Shown one piece after another: positions 1-7,065 of a DNA stretch of 15,055 bases. A program made the position numbers and the translations under genes. Numbering within the stretch: the first letter of the stretch is position 1; each line of letters opens with the position of its first letter. Below the pieces are notes generated by a model, which was not told the DNA's origin, did not search any database, and saw only the letters and a list, made by a program, of their open reading frames with translations. Source of the DNA: Gammaproteobacteria bacterium (GTDB taxonomy: Bacteria; Pseudomonadota; Gammaproteobacteria; UBA5335; SLRW01). The stretch is from positions 1 through 15,055 of the forward strand of contig SLRW01000014.1 in NCBI GenBank assembly GCA_007130745.1, written 5' to 3'.

Positions 1-68
1 CCGCGATCATATTCAAGCCGCCCCTTGCATATGGGACAGACGAGAATATCCAGCAGTTTCTTGTTCAT
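1..68 (-). CDS. Trm112-family protein (YcaR-like), 5' part only
   Basis: The first 22 codons are present and the rest lies beyond the left edge. The visible N-terminus (MNKKLLDILVCPICKGRLEY) has the start typical of the short Trm112/YcaR family (about 60 residues in Gammaproteobacteria), with the first CPxC pair at residues 11-14. Relatives are small zinc-ribbon-like proteins; eukaryotic Trm112 activates methyltransferases, but the bacterial role is poorly defined. The ATG overlaps the lpxK stop as ATGA (positions 65-68), which implies translational coupling, and a GGAG lies about 10 nt upstream inside lpxK. In many gammaproteobacteria this gene sits between lpxK and kdsB, which supports the call. 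Whether kdsB follows cannot be seen. Confidence 0.85.
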   Translation of the reverse strand, partial: MNKKLLDILVCPICKGRLEYDR

Positions 69-1096
69 GGCGCTTTCTCCGGAGTTGCAGACCACCGCCC
101 GAGACTGTCAAGCAATCGCTGTCGGGCGGCCTGAGGTAATTCGGCCGCCACCGGCACATACCAGTAACGGCCATCGGCAAAGCCCGCACATTTTACCGCG
201 TCTTTCTCGGTCATGACGATGGCCGCATCGTCGCCAAAGTGCAAGTCCGCAGGCGCATAGTGGTGATGATCGCCGAATGCATGTTCAACCACGTCCAGTC
301 CGGGAACCTGATGCAGATGGGAAAAAAAGCGCTGCGGATTGCCGATCCCTGCCACGGCGTGGACACTTTGCCCGGCAAAGGCGGTCAGCGGCTGTTCTCT
401 GCCATCGGCCAGATTCACCGCCGTCTCACCGACCAGCTGCATCACCAGCGTATCGGCGAAAGCGGGATCAGTCGGCTCACCATTGACCACCAGTGTATCT
501 ACCCGCCGCAGCCGCGATGCCGGCTCGCGCAGCGGCCCGGCCGGCAGCAACCGGCCATTACCCAGGCCGCGGGCGCCATCAATGACCACCCATTCCAGGC
601 TGCGCCCCAGCCGATGATGCTGCAGGCCATCGTCACTGATGACCACATCCACATCATGTTCCGCCAACAACAGACGCCCATCGGCAACGCGATTCGGGCC
701 GCAGACCACCGGACAACCGGCGCGGCGTGCCAGCAACAGGGCTTCATCCCCCACTGCCCGGGCCGAATCGTTCGGCGCCACCAGCCGCGCTCCGGGGCTG
801 CGCTCGCGGCCATAGCCCCGGGTAATAATACCGGGCCGCCAGCCGGCCTCGCGCAGCACCTGCGCCATCCAGATCACCAGCGGGGTCTTGCCCGTGCCAC
901 CCGCGGTAATATTCCCCACCACCACCACCGGCACCGGCAGCCATACCGCCTGACGCAAACCCGTTCGCCAGGGCAGGGCATGCAAGCCGGCCAGCCCGGC
1001 ATAAAAAAGCGACAGTGGCCATAACAGCAGACTGCCGGCGGCGCCTTCATACCAGCAGCGGTTAAGCCAGCTCTCCAGCCGCCTGCGCGCCACCAT
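65..1096 (-). CDS. lpxK: Tetraacyldisaccharide 4'-kinase (lipid A biosynthesis)
   Basis: LpxK phosphorylates the 4' position of the tetraacyldisaccharide 1-phosphate precursor to give lipid IVA, on the cytoplasmic face of the inner membrane. The 343-residue length is normal for the family. A hydrophobic N-terminal stretch (about residues 20-40) fits the known membrane anchor. The P-loop GNITAGGTGKTP is at 61-72, the LpxK signature SDDGLQHHRL at 154-163, and GNGRLLPAGPLREP at 179-192. A conserved MTEKDAVKC segment lies at 295-303. The gene begins 6 nt after the msbA stop and has a GGAG about 9 nt before its ATG that overlaps the end of msbA. It ends in an ATGA overlap with the Trm112-family gene. 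No key motif appears damaged. Confidence 0.96.
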   Translation of the reverse strand: MVARRRLESWLNRCWYEGAAGSLLLWPLSLFYAGLAGLHALPWRTGLRQAVWLPVPVVVVGNITAGGTGKTPLVIWMAQVLREAGWRPGIITRGYGRERSPGARLVAPNDSARAVGDEALLLARRAGCPVVCGPNRVADGRLLLAEHDVDVVISDDGLQHHRLGRSLEWVVIDGARGLGNGRLLPAGPLREPASRLRRVDTLVVNGEPTDPAFADTLVMQLVGETAVNLADGREQPLTAFAGQSVHAVAGIGNPQRFFSHLHQVPGLDVVEHAFGDHHHYAPADLHFGDDAAIVMTEKDAVKCAGFADGRYWYVPVAAELPQAARQRLLDSLGRWSATPEKAP

Positions 1097-1102
1097 CAGG
1101 GT

Positions 1103-2890
1103 TTACTCCGGAGCACCGTGATCATCGCCGGCTGCCTCGCCGAACTGTACCGCATGCAGCGCCGCGTAATGCCCGCCATGGGCCAGCAGGTCCTCGTGCC
1201 GCCCCTGTTCCACCACCTGTCCGTCGTGCATCACCACGATCAGATCGGCTTTTTCTATGGTGGTCAGACGATGAGCGATCACCAGCGTGGTGCGGTTGGT
1301 CATCAGTTTTTCAAGCGCCGCCTGTATGCCACGTTCGGATTCACTGTCCAGAGCCGAGGTGGCCTCATCCAGAATCAGGATGGGCGCCTGCTTGAGCAGC
1401 GCCCGGGCGATCGCCAGGCGCTGACGCTGACCACCGGAGAGCATCACACCATTTTGCCCGATCAGGGTATCCAGGCCGTGTTCAAGCTGCTCGATGAACT
1501 CCCAGGCATAGGCAGCGCGGGCCGCGGCCTCAATCTCGCTGCGACTGACTTTGTGCATACTGCCGTAGGCGATATTGGCGGCCACGGTGTCATTGAACAG
1601 GGTGACATTCTGATCCACCAGCGCAATCTGGCTGCGCAGATCCGCCAACCGGTATTCGCGTATGTCATGCCCATCCAGACGAATCAGCCCGGTCTCGGGA
1701 TTATAAAAACGCGGCAACAGCCCCACCAGGGTAGACTTGCCGCTGCCGGAGCGGCCCACAAAGGCAACGGTCTGGCCCGGGCGTATAGCCACGCTGACCC
1801 CGCGCAATGCCGGGGTGGTGCCGGTGTCGTAGCGGAAGCTCACATTCTCGTAGCGAATATCCCCCCGGGCGCGTTCCAGCCGGCGGGCACCAGTGTCCGT
1901 CTCCGGCGCCGTATCCAGCAACTGGAAAACACTGTGCGCAGCGGCAATACCCTTCTGCAACTGCGCATTCACCGTAGTCAGGTGCCTGAGCGGTTGTAGC
2001 AGCCCCATCATCGCGCCCATAAAGGCAGCGAAAATCCCCGGGGTCATTTCCTCGATCATGGTCTCGGAGGTCGCCATGAAGACAATCGCCGCCACCGCCC
2101 AGCCGGCAATAAACTGCACCGCCGGGGTGCTACCGGCCTTGGTGGCGAGAAATTTCATATGCAAGCGACGATTGCGCTCGTTGATCGTCTCGAACTGGCG
2201 CGTTTCGTGATCCTCGGCGCCAAAAATCTTGATCTCGCGATTGCCGCCGATCACCTGCCCGCTGGTCTGCGTCACATCACCCATGGAGTGCTGGATACGG
2301 CTGCTGACCTTGCGAAAACGCCGGGTCACATAACGAATCAGCAAGGCAATCGGCGGCGCCACAATCAGCGAAAACAGCGCCAGCTTGAAGTTAAGATAAA
2401 ACATCAGGCCCAGCAGCCCGAACACCAACACCGTATCGCGAATAATCACCGTCACCGCTTCGGTGGTGGACTGGGCGACCTGTTCCACGTTGTAGGTCAG
2501 TCGCGAAAGCAACTGGCCGGTGGTATGGCGGTCATAAAAAGCCGCAGGCAGGCGCATCAGATGCCCGAACAGATGCGCCCGTAAATGCTTGATCACCTGA
2601 CGACCGATATAGCCCATACCGTAAGCCGAACCGAAATTACTCAGCCCGCGCACCAGAAACAGGCCAAGAATAGCCACTGGCATGATGCGGATAATATCCG
2701 GGTCACGTTCGACGAAGCTGCCGTCCAGCAGCGGCTCCACCAGCCACACCAGGGCGGTATTGCTGGCGGAATACACTACCATTGCCAGGGCGGCAAAAAT
2801 AAACACCCGCCAGTAGGGAAAGGCATAGCTCAGCAGGCGCCGGTAAATACGCAGCGCGGAGCGATCAAGCGAGTCGGTCGCCGGGCTCAT
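1103..2890 (-). CDS. msbA: Lipid A flippase MsbA, ABC exporter (fused TMD-NBD)
   Basis: MsbA flips core-lipid A from the cytoplasmic to the periplasmic leaflet of the inner membrane, powered by ATP, and acts as a homodimer. The 595 residues match the usual length. The N-terminal half holds the six-helix exporter domain (hydrophobic segments near 27-50, 68-90, 145-185 and 258-300). The C-terminal half is the nucleotide-binding domain: Walker A GRSGSGKST at 379-387, ABC signature LSGGQRQR at 484-491, Walker B plus D-loop ILILDEATSALD at 504-515, and the switch histidine H540. The start codon overlaps the exbD stop as ATGA, and lpxK follows 6 nt after its stop. Other type IV exporters share this architecture, but adjacency to lpxK makes MsbA the clear choice. 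Confidence 0.96.
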   Translation of the reverse strand: MSPATDSLDRSALRIYRRLLSYAFPYWRVFIFAALAMVVYSASNTALVWLVEPLLDGSFVERDPDIIRIMPVAILGLFLVRGLSNFGSAYGMGYIGRQVIKHLRAHLFGHLMRLPAAFYDRHTTGQLLSRLTYNVEQVAQSTTEAVTVIIRDTVLVFGLLGLMFYLNFKLALFSLIVAPPIALLIRYVTRRFRKVSSRIQHSMGDVTQTSGQVIGGNREIKIFGAEDHETRQFETINERNRRLHMKFLATKAGSTPAVQFIAGWAVAAIVFMATSETMIEEMTPGIFAAFMGAMMGLLQPLRHLTTVNAQLQKGIAAAHSVFQLLDTAPETDTGARRLERARGDIRYENVSFRYDTGTTPALRGVSVAIRPGQTVAFVGRSGSGKSTLVGLLPRFYNPETGLIRLDGHDIREYRLADLRSQIALVDQNVTLFNDTVAANIAYGSMHKVSRSEIEAAARAAYAWEFIEQLEHGLDTLIGQNGVMLSGGQRQRLAIARALLKQAPILILDEATSALDSESERGIQAALEKLMTNRTTLVIAHRLTTIEKADLIVVMHDGQVVEQGRHEDLLAHGGHYAALHAVQFGEAAGDDHGAPE

Positions 2891-3309
2891 TGCCCCTCAT
2901 CCGCGGGCTCGGCGGTCTCGATGATGATATTGACAAAGCCCATCTGCCCGGCCACATCCAGCACTGTCACCACCGACTGATGCGAAGCGCGGGCATCGGC
3001 ACGCACCCGCAGCGGTTGATCGCGATCATCACCGGCCACCTGACCCAGCGCCCGCAACACGGTGGCACGTTGCGGATTGACGACTTCCTGCTCGTTAATG
3101 AAATAGCGCCCGTCCGCATCAATCACCACCTCGACCCCCGCACGCGCCTCACCGGCTTCGGTGGCGGCTTCCGGCAGCTGGATCTGCAACTCCGAATCGC
3201 GCACGAAACTGGTCGTCACCATAAAAAAGATCAGCAGCAGGAACACCACGTCAATCAGTGGCGTGAGGTTCAGCTCGGGCTCCTCGGCTGCGTGCGGCCG
3301 GATGTTCAC
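2887..3309 (-). CDS. exbD: ExbD/TolR-family proton-channel subunit
   Basis: This is the smaller subunit of a proton-motive-force-driven energiser (ExbB-ExbD or TolQ-TolR type) in the inner membrane. The 140 residues are normal for the family. A short cytoplasmic N-terminus is followed by one transmembrane helix (about 15-35, LNLTPLIDVVFLLLIFFMV). It carries the conserved proton-path aspartate D20 in the LTPLIDVVF motif; the rest is a periplasmic domain. The start is GTG and overlaps the exbB stop as GTGA (3306-3309). The stop overlaps the msbA ATG. Because tonB and tolA are not nearby, the partner is unknown; its position ahead of msbA-lpxK is the arrangement known from several gammaproteobacteria. 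Confidence 0.92.
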   Translation of the reverse strand: MNIRPHAAEEPELNLTPLIDVVFLLLIFFMVTTSFVRDSELQIQLPEAATEAGEARAGVEVVIDADGRYFINEQEVVNPQRATVLRALGQVAGDDRDQPLRVRADARASHQSVVTVLDVAGQMGFVNIIIETAEPADEGQ

Positions 3310-3923
3310 GCCTGTTGCCCCCGCTCGGCATAGATCGCATCCAGCAGGCGTGTGGCCTCATGCTCCATGCCCAGCACCAGCTCATTCACCTTGCCGCGCA
3401 GGTACCGGTAAAAAATCAGCGACGGAATCGCTACCGACAAACCCGCCGCCGTGGTAATCAGGGCCTCGGATATACCACCGGCCAGCACTGCCGGATTACC
3501 CACCCCGTACTCGGTAATGGCGAAAAACACCTTGATCATGCCGATCACGGTGCCCAGCAGGCCCAGCAGCGGCGTAATCGCGGCAATTGTGCCCAGGGTA
3601 TTGAGATAGCGCTCCAGCTCGTGCACCACCTGGCGCCCGGCATCCTCGATACGCTCCTTGACCGCATCGCGCTCCAGATGCAGGTTGGCCAGCCCGGCAG
3701 CCAGTATCTGCCCCAGCGGCGAGCCCCGGCGCATACCATCCAGCGCCTTGCTGTTGAGTTTGTTGCCACGATGCAGCTTCCAGGCCTGGGCCGCCAGTTG
3801 CGGCGGCAGAATCTGCTCGCGCCGCAAGGCCCACATCCGCTCGGCGAATATCGCCAGCGCCAGCAGCGAACAGAGCAAAATCGGGGCCATGATAAAGCCC
3901 CCCGCAGCGATGATCTCCCACAT
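3306..3923 (-). CDS. exbB: ExbB/TolQ/MotA-family proton-channel subunit
   Basis: This is the larger, multi-spanning subunit that with ExbD forms a proton-driven motor coupling the inner-membrane gradient to envelope work. The protein has 205 residues and three predicted membrane helices (about 8-28, 112-134 and 152-174). The conserved segment TPLLGLLGTVIGMIKVF is at 117-133, followed by ISEALITTAAGLSVAIPSL at 151-169. I chose the ATG at 3923, giving MWEIIAAGGFIMAP. The reading frame stays open back to an ATG at 4058, but the extra 45 residues are hydrophilic, not family-like, and would overlap the end of comEC. A GGGA lies about 11 nt before the chosen ATG. The stop overlaps the exbD GTG start. 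Confidence 0.93.
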   Translation of the reverse strand: MWEIIAAGGFIMAPILLCSLLALAIFAERMWALRREQILPPQLAAQAWKLHRGNKLNSKALDGMRRGSPLGQILAAGLANLHLERDAVKERIEDAGRQVVHELERYLNTLGTIAAITPLLGLLGTVIGMIKVFFAITEYGVGNPAVLAGGISEALITTAAGLSVAIPSLIFYRYLRGKVNELVLGMEHEATRLLDAIYAERGQQA

Positions 3924-3963
3924 AGTCCGGTATCCCGTCGAGTGTTTGGCCAGTCCAGCCGGC

Positions 3964-3993
3964 ATGATACGCGATTCACGTGGCGGGCCGAAA
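3964..3993 (-). promoter_or_regulatory. Weak candidate promoter for exbB-exbD-msbA-lpxK
   Basis: The 91-bp gap between comEC and exbB holds a possible -10 box TATCAT (3964-3969, read on the minus strand). A poor -35 match, TTTCGG (3988-3993), lies 18 bp upstream. Transcription from here would start roughly 35 nt before the exbB ATG. This is pattern matching only; the genes could equally be read through from comEC. Confidence 0.3.
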
Positions 3994-4014
3994 TATTCAC
4001 GCACCCGTTCAGCG

Positions 4015-6234
4015 CTAGTCCCGGTGGTGCCAGAATCGCCTGAAGCCCGACATTGCATCCTGCATCCGGGGTGGCGAATCGGTCTCCAGATACCAGCCCA
4101 ATGCCCCCCGACCAGGCCGACGCGGCGGCAACAGGCGCCCCTCGCAAGCCAGTAACCGCGCCAGCGGCCCGTCCAGCGCCCGCCCGTACATCACCACCTT
4201 GTCCGCTCCGGCGTGGCGGCCGGTAGCCAGCAACCGGCGCTGTCCGGCGGCGCCCAGCTCCCCTGCCAGCAGCAGCACAGGGCCATCATCCAGCCTCACC
4301 TCCACCACACAGGCCGCCGAGCGCCCCGGCCGATCCCAGTCCGGCGGCGGGTGCAACACCTGCAGATTCATATCGCCGACGCGACGACTCATCCCGGCCA
4401 CGCAGGCCTGCGCCCCCGCCGGTTGCCACGGCGCCTGACCTCCCCACCAGGCGGTTTCATCAGCTCGCCATGCAGCCAGGCGTGGCCAGCCACCACTGGC
4501 TCCGGGATCGGCATGGCTGATCACCAGTTGCCCTGCCCGCTGGCGCTGCCCCGCCAGCATCGTGGCCAGCCCGCGCCCGCCGGCATGCCCGCCTGCCCAG
4601 GCCGGCGGGCCGGTGTCATATACCAGCTCGCCCCGGGCACTGCGCACTACCACCGCCCAACCCTGCGGCCCCAGATCAGGAAATACCACTTTCAGCGCCC
4701 CTGCGGAGAGTCCTGCGGGCGGCCATAACGCCACCAACACCAGCGCCACGGCACACCAGCGCCCCGGCAGCGCGCGAGGGCCCAGCACCAGCATCAGCGC
4801 CAGCACCAGCAGTGCAATGCGCCAGGTTGAAGGTACCGGCCACGCCGGCAAGGCCCCTGAAACACCGGCCAGCGCTTCCAGCAACGGCCACAGCCAGGCC
4901 ACCAGCCACGCCGCCAGCCGTAACAGCCACGTACCCCCTGCCTGCCAGAAGCCCTCCGCCAGCGTCCCCAGAAGCGCCAGCGGCACCACCAGCAGCCCAA
5001 ACAACGGCACCGCCACAAAATTGGCAAACACCCCCGTCCAGGCCACATAGTCAAAGAACAACAGCGTCAGCGGCGCCAGCCCCAGCGCAAGCCGCCACTG
5101 CACCTGGGCCAGCGCCATCAGCTTGCCCGGCGACTGCAGCCGCCCGCCCAGGGTATAAACAATCCAGGCCACCGCCGCGAATGACATCCAGGTGCCCGGT
5201 GCCAGCGCCGCCAGCGGATCAATCACCAGCACCGCCACCAGCGCCAGCGCCAATACCCGCCAGGGGGTGGCGAGCCAGCCATGCCATGCCGCCAGCAAGG
5301 CCACTGCAAGCATAATCAGCGCCCGCTGGGTCGGCACCGAAAACCCCGCCAGCAAGGCATAAACCGCCGCCGCCAGCAAGGCAGGAAAAATCGCCGCACG
5401 TTGCGCAGGCAGCACCAGCGTCGCCGCCGGCCACAAGCGCCATAGACCGCGGCCGAGTAGCAGCACCAGCCCGGCCACCAGGCCCACATGCAATCCTGAA
5501 ATGGCCATCAGGTGGTTGGTGCCGGTGGCCGTGAGTACCGCCCAGGTCTCCGGCCCCATCCCGCCGCGATCGCCAATCACCAGCGCACGGATAATCGCAC
5601 TGCGGGGGATATCTGAAACCGCCGTTTCTACACGCTCGCCAATCCGGCCGCGCCACGCGGCCAGCCCCCCCGGGGCCTGCCCCAGCCACTCCGCCTCACC
5701 CTGCACCCGCGCCGAAGCACGAAGCCCATGGCGAAAGCGCCAGCCCTCACTGTCGAAAGCCCCGGGGTTATGCCGCGTGTGAGGCGCCTCCACCCGCAGG
5801 GCCAGACGCCACCGTTCCCCAGGCCGAGGCGACTGCGACGCCCCGAACCAACGCACCCGCACCCGGTCACCGCTCGCCAGTGCTGTTTCTGCCTCGTCTA
5901 CCGAATCCACACGCAGATCAAAACGCGCCTGGCCATCACGGTATTCCGGCAGCGACACCACCACCCCGGTCACGGTCAGCGTCTGCGCCGGCTCAATCGG
6001 CGGGCCGATCACAGCCAGCCGCTGGCCGGCCTGCCAGTTGGCCCAGCCACTGCCCAGCACCAGCGCCAGCAGGAGCAGCCCCGTACAGCGCCACAGCGGC
6101 CAGCGCCAGATGCCGGCAGCAAGCAGCAACAGCGCCAGCAGCGCGGGCAGGGAATATCCCCACAGGGGGGGCAACAGGGGTAACCAGAGGGTCGCCACCA
6201 CACCGGCGGCAAAAGCAAGCAATACTGCCGTCAT
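4015..6234 (-). CDS. comEC: ComEC/Rec2 DNA-uptake channel with a degenerate C-terminal MBL-like domain
   Basis: ComEC carries transforming single-stranded DNA across the inner membrane. The chosen start gives 739 residues, close to the usual length. An N-terminal membrane segment and OB-fold-like DUF4131 region span about 1-170. The multi-helix competence domain spans about 215-505, with the family motifs HLMAISGLHVGL at 241-252 and GFSVPTQRALIML at 297-309. A metallo-beta-lactamase-like domain spans about 515-715. In that last domain the usual metal motifs are altered. SHxDxDHxGG reads SHADPGASGG (573-582), the usual GD reads GE (658-659), and no HHGS motif is visible. The frame is intact, so this is substitution rather than a frameshift. 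An upstream ATG at 6261 would add nine residues, but a strong Shine-Dalgarno favours 6234. Nuclease or metal function of this domain is doubtful; the channel part looks normal. Confidence 0.93.
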   Translation of the reverse strand: MTAVLLAFAAGVVATLWLPLLPPLWGYSLPALLALLLLAAGIWRWPLWRCTGLLLLALVLGSGWANWQAGQRLAVIGPPIEPAQTLTVTGVVVSLPEYRDGQARFDLRVDSVDEAETALASGDRVRVRWFGASQSPRPGERWRLALRVEAPHTRHNPGAFDSEGWRFRHGLRASARVQGEAEWLGQAPGGLAAWRGRIGERVETAVSDIPRSAIIRALVIGDRGGMGPETWAVLTATGTNHLMAISGLHVGLVAGLVLLLGRGLWRLWPAATLVLPAQRAAIFPALLAAAVYALLAGFSVPTQRALIMLAVALLAAWHGWLATPWRVLALALVAVLVIDPLAALAPGTWMSFAAVAWIVYTLGGRLQSPGKLMALAQVQWRLALGLAPLTLLFFDYVAWTGVFANFVAVPLFGLLVVPLALLGTLAEGFWQAGGTWLLRLAAWLVAWLWPLLEALAGVSGALPAWPVPSTWRIALLVLALMLVLGPRALPGRWCAVALVLVALWPPAGLSAGALKVVFPDLGPQGWAVVVRSARGELVYDTGPPAWAGGHAGGRGLATMLAGQRQRAGQLVISHADPGASGGWPRLAAWRADETAWWGGQAPWQPAGAQACVAGMSRRVGDMNLQVLHPPPDWDRPGRSAACVVEVRLDDGPVLLLAGELGAAGQRRLLATGRHAGADKVVMYGRALDGPLARLLACEGRLLPPRRPGRGALGWYLETDSPPRMQDAMSGFRRFWHHRD

Positions 6235-6239
6235 CGAAG

Positions 6240-6246
6240 CCTCCCT
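6240..6246 (-). promoter_or_regulatory. Strong ribosome binding site that sets the comEC start
   Basis: On the minus strand AGGGAGG stands 5 nt before the ATG at 6234. This near-perfect Shine-Dalgarno is the reason for preferring that start over the in-frame ATG at 6261, which has no comparable site upstream. Confidence 0.7.
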
Positions 6247-6265
6247 GCTTCGAATAAACACTTAG

Positions 6266-6299
6266 GTCTTAAGACGTCTTAAACCCTGAAACCTGAAAC
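6266..6299. repeat. Palindrome plus 7-bp tandem repeat in the lolD-comEC gap
   Basis: The 117-bp gap between lolD and comEC contains GTCTTAAGACGTCTTAA (6266-6282). It is made of two overlapping perfect palindromes, GTCTTAAGAC (6266-6275) and TTAAGACGTCTTAA (6269-6282), and equally can be read as a direct repeat of GTCTTAA. Two base pairs further on is an exact tandem pair of CCTGAAA (6285-6298), extended by one C. It lies about 30 bp upstream of the comEC start. It could be an operator or an intergenic repeat element. There is no T-run that would make it a typical intrinsic terminator. Confidence 0.75.
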
Positions 6300-6351
6300 G
6301 CTCCAACCCAAATCACCCAACTTCAAAGCGGCGTCCTGGTTCAGGAATAAC

Positions 6352-7065
6352 CTACACCGGCACCAGCACGCCGTCCTCAAGCCGCAGCACGCGATCCATG
6401 CGTCGCGCCAGTTCCGGGTTATGAGTCACTACCACAAAGCTGATGCCGAATTCGCGGTTGAGCTCACGCGTGAGCTCATACACCCGGTCGGCGGTGCCGG
6501 GATCCAGATTACCGGTAGGCTCATCCGCCAGCACACAATCCGGCCTTGTCACCAGCGCCCGGGCAATGGCCGCGCGCTGGCGTTCTCCACCGGAGAGTTC
6601 GCCGGGCTTGTGATGCACTCGCCCGGCCAGACCCACGCGCTCGAGCATATCCTCGGCCCGTTCACGCGCCTCGGCAGGACGGGTTCGGCGGATCAGCAGG
6701 GGCATGGCGACATTTTCCAACGCCGTAAACTCCGCCAGCAAATGATGAAACTGGTAAACAAAGCCCAGCGAGCGATTACGCAACCGGCCGCGCTCGGCAG
6801 CAGACAGCCGGTGCATATCCTGGCCCATCACCCGCACCTCACCGGTGGTTGGGGTCTCCAGCCCGCCCAGCAGGTGCAGCAGGGTGCTCTTGCCCGAGCC
6901 CGAAGCGCCTTCAATGGCCACCTGCTCGCCGGGACAGACTTCCAGACTGGCGCCGTCCAGCACCTGCACGTCCAGGCGCCCCTGACGGAAGCGCCGAGAA
7001 AGGTTGCTACAGGCCACTACCGGCGTGGCCGGGCGCGTCTGTACCCGGGTTGCGGCTTCACTCAT
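6352..7065 (-). CDS. lolD: Lipoprotein-releasing system ATPase LolD
   Basis: This is the ATPase of the LolCDE-type transporter that extracts outer-membrane lipoproteins from the inner membrane and hands them to LolA. The 237 residues match the family. Walker A GASGSGKST is at 53-61. The LolD-typical Q-loop region YQFHHLLAEFTALENV is at 104-119, the ABC signature LSGGERQR at 157-164, Walker B ADEPTGNLD at 180-188, and the switch histidine H215 in VVTHN. The ATG lies inside the end of lolC (8-nt overlap), so the two are almost certainly co-translated. No lolE follows: the next gene is comEC after a 117-bp gap. Confidence 0.96.
   Translation of the reverse strand: MSEAATRVQTRPATPVVACSNLSRRFRQGRLDVQVLDGASLEVCPGEQVAIEGASGSGKSTLLHLLGGLETPTTGEVRVMGQDMHRLSAAERGRLRNRSLGFVYQFHHLLAEFTALENVAMPLLIRRTRPAEARERAEDMLERVGLAGRVHHKPGELSGGERQRAAIARALVTRPDCVLADEPTGNLDPGTADRVYELTRELNREFGISFVVVTHNPELARRMDRVLRLEDGVLVPV

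Noticed and set aside
239..1024. Long open frame of 261 codons on the plus strand opposite lpxK, and similar antisense frames opposite msbA, comEC, aguB and mfd.
   Set aside because: They are antisense shadows of well-supported genes in high-GC DNA, with no recognisable domains.
3924..4058. A 45-residue N-terminal extension of ExbB starting at the ATG at 4058.
   Set aside because: The added residues are hydrophilic and not family-like, they overlap the comEC 3' end, and the downstream ATG gives the standard ExbB N-terminus directly before the first helix.
4441..4600. A frameshift or sequencing error explaining the missing ComEC metal motifs.
   Set aside because: SHADPGASGG keeps the same length as SHxDxDHxGG and flanking residues (QLVISHAD, SGGWPRL) stay in register, so no indel is needed.
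6334..6346. TCCTGAACCAGGA hairpin just after lolD as an intrinsic terminator.
   Set aside because: The stem is only 5 bp with a 3-nt loop and no T-run follows on the minus strand.
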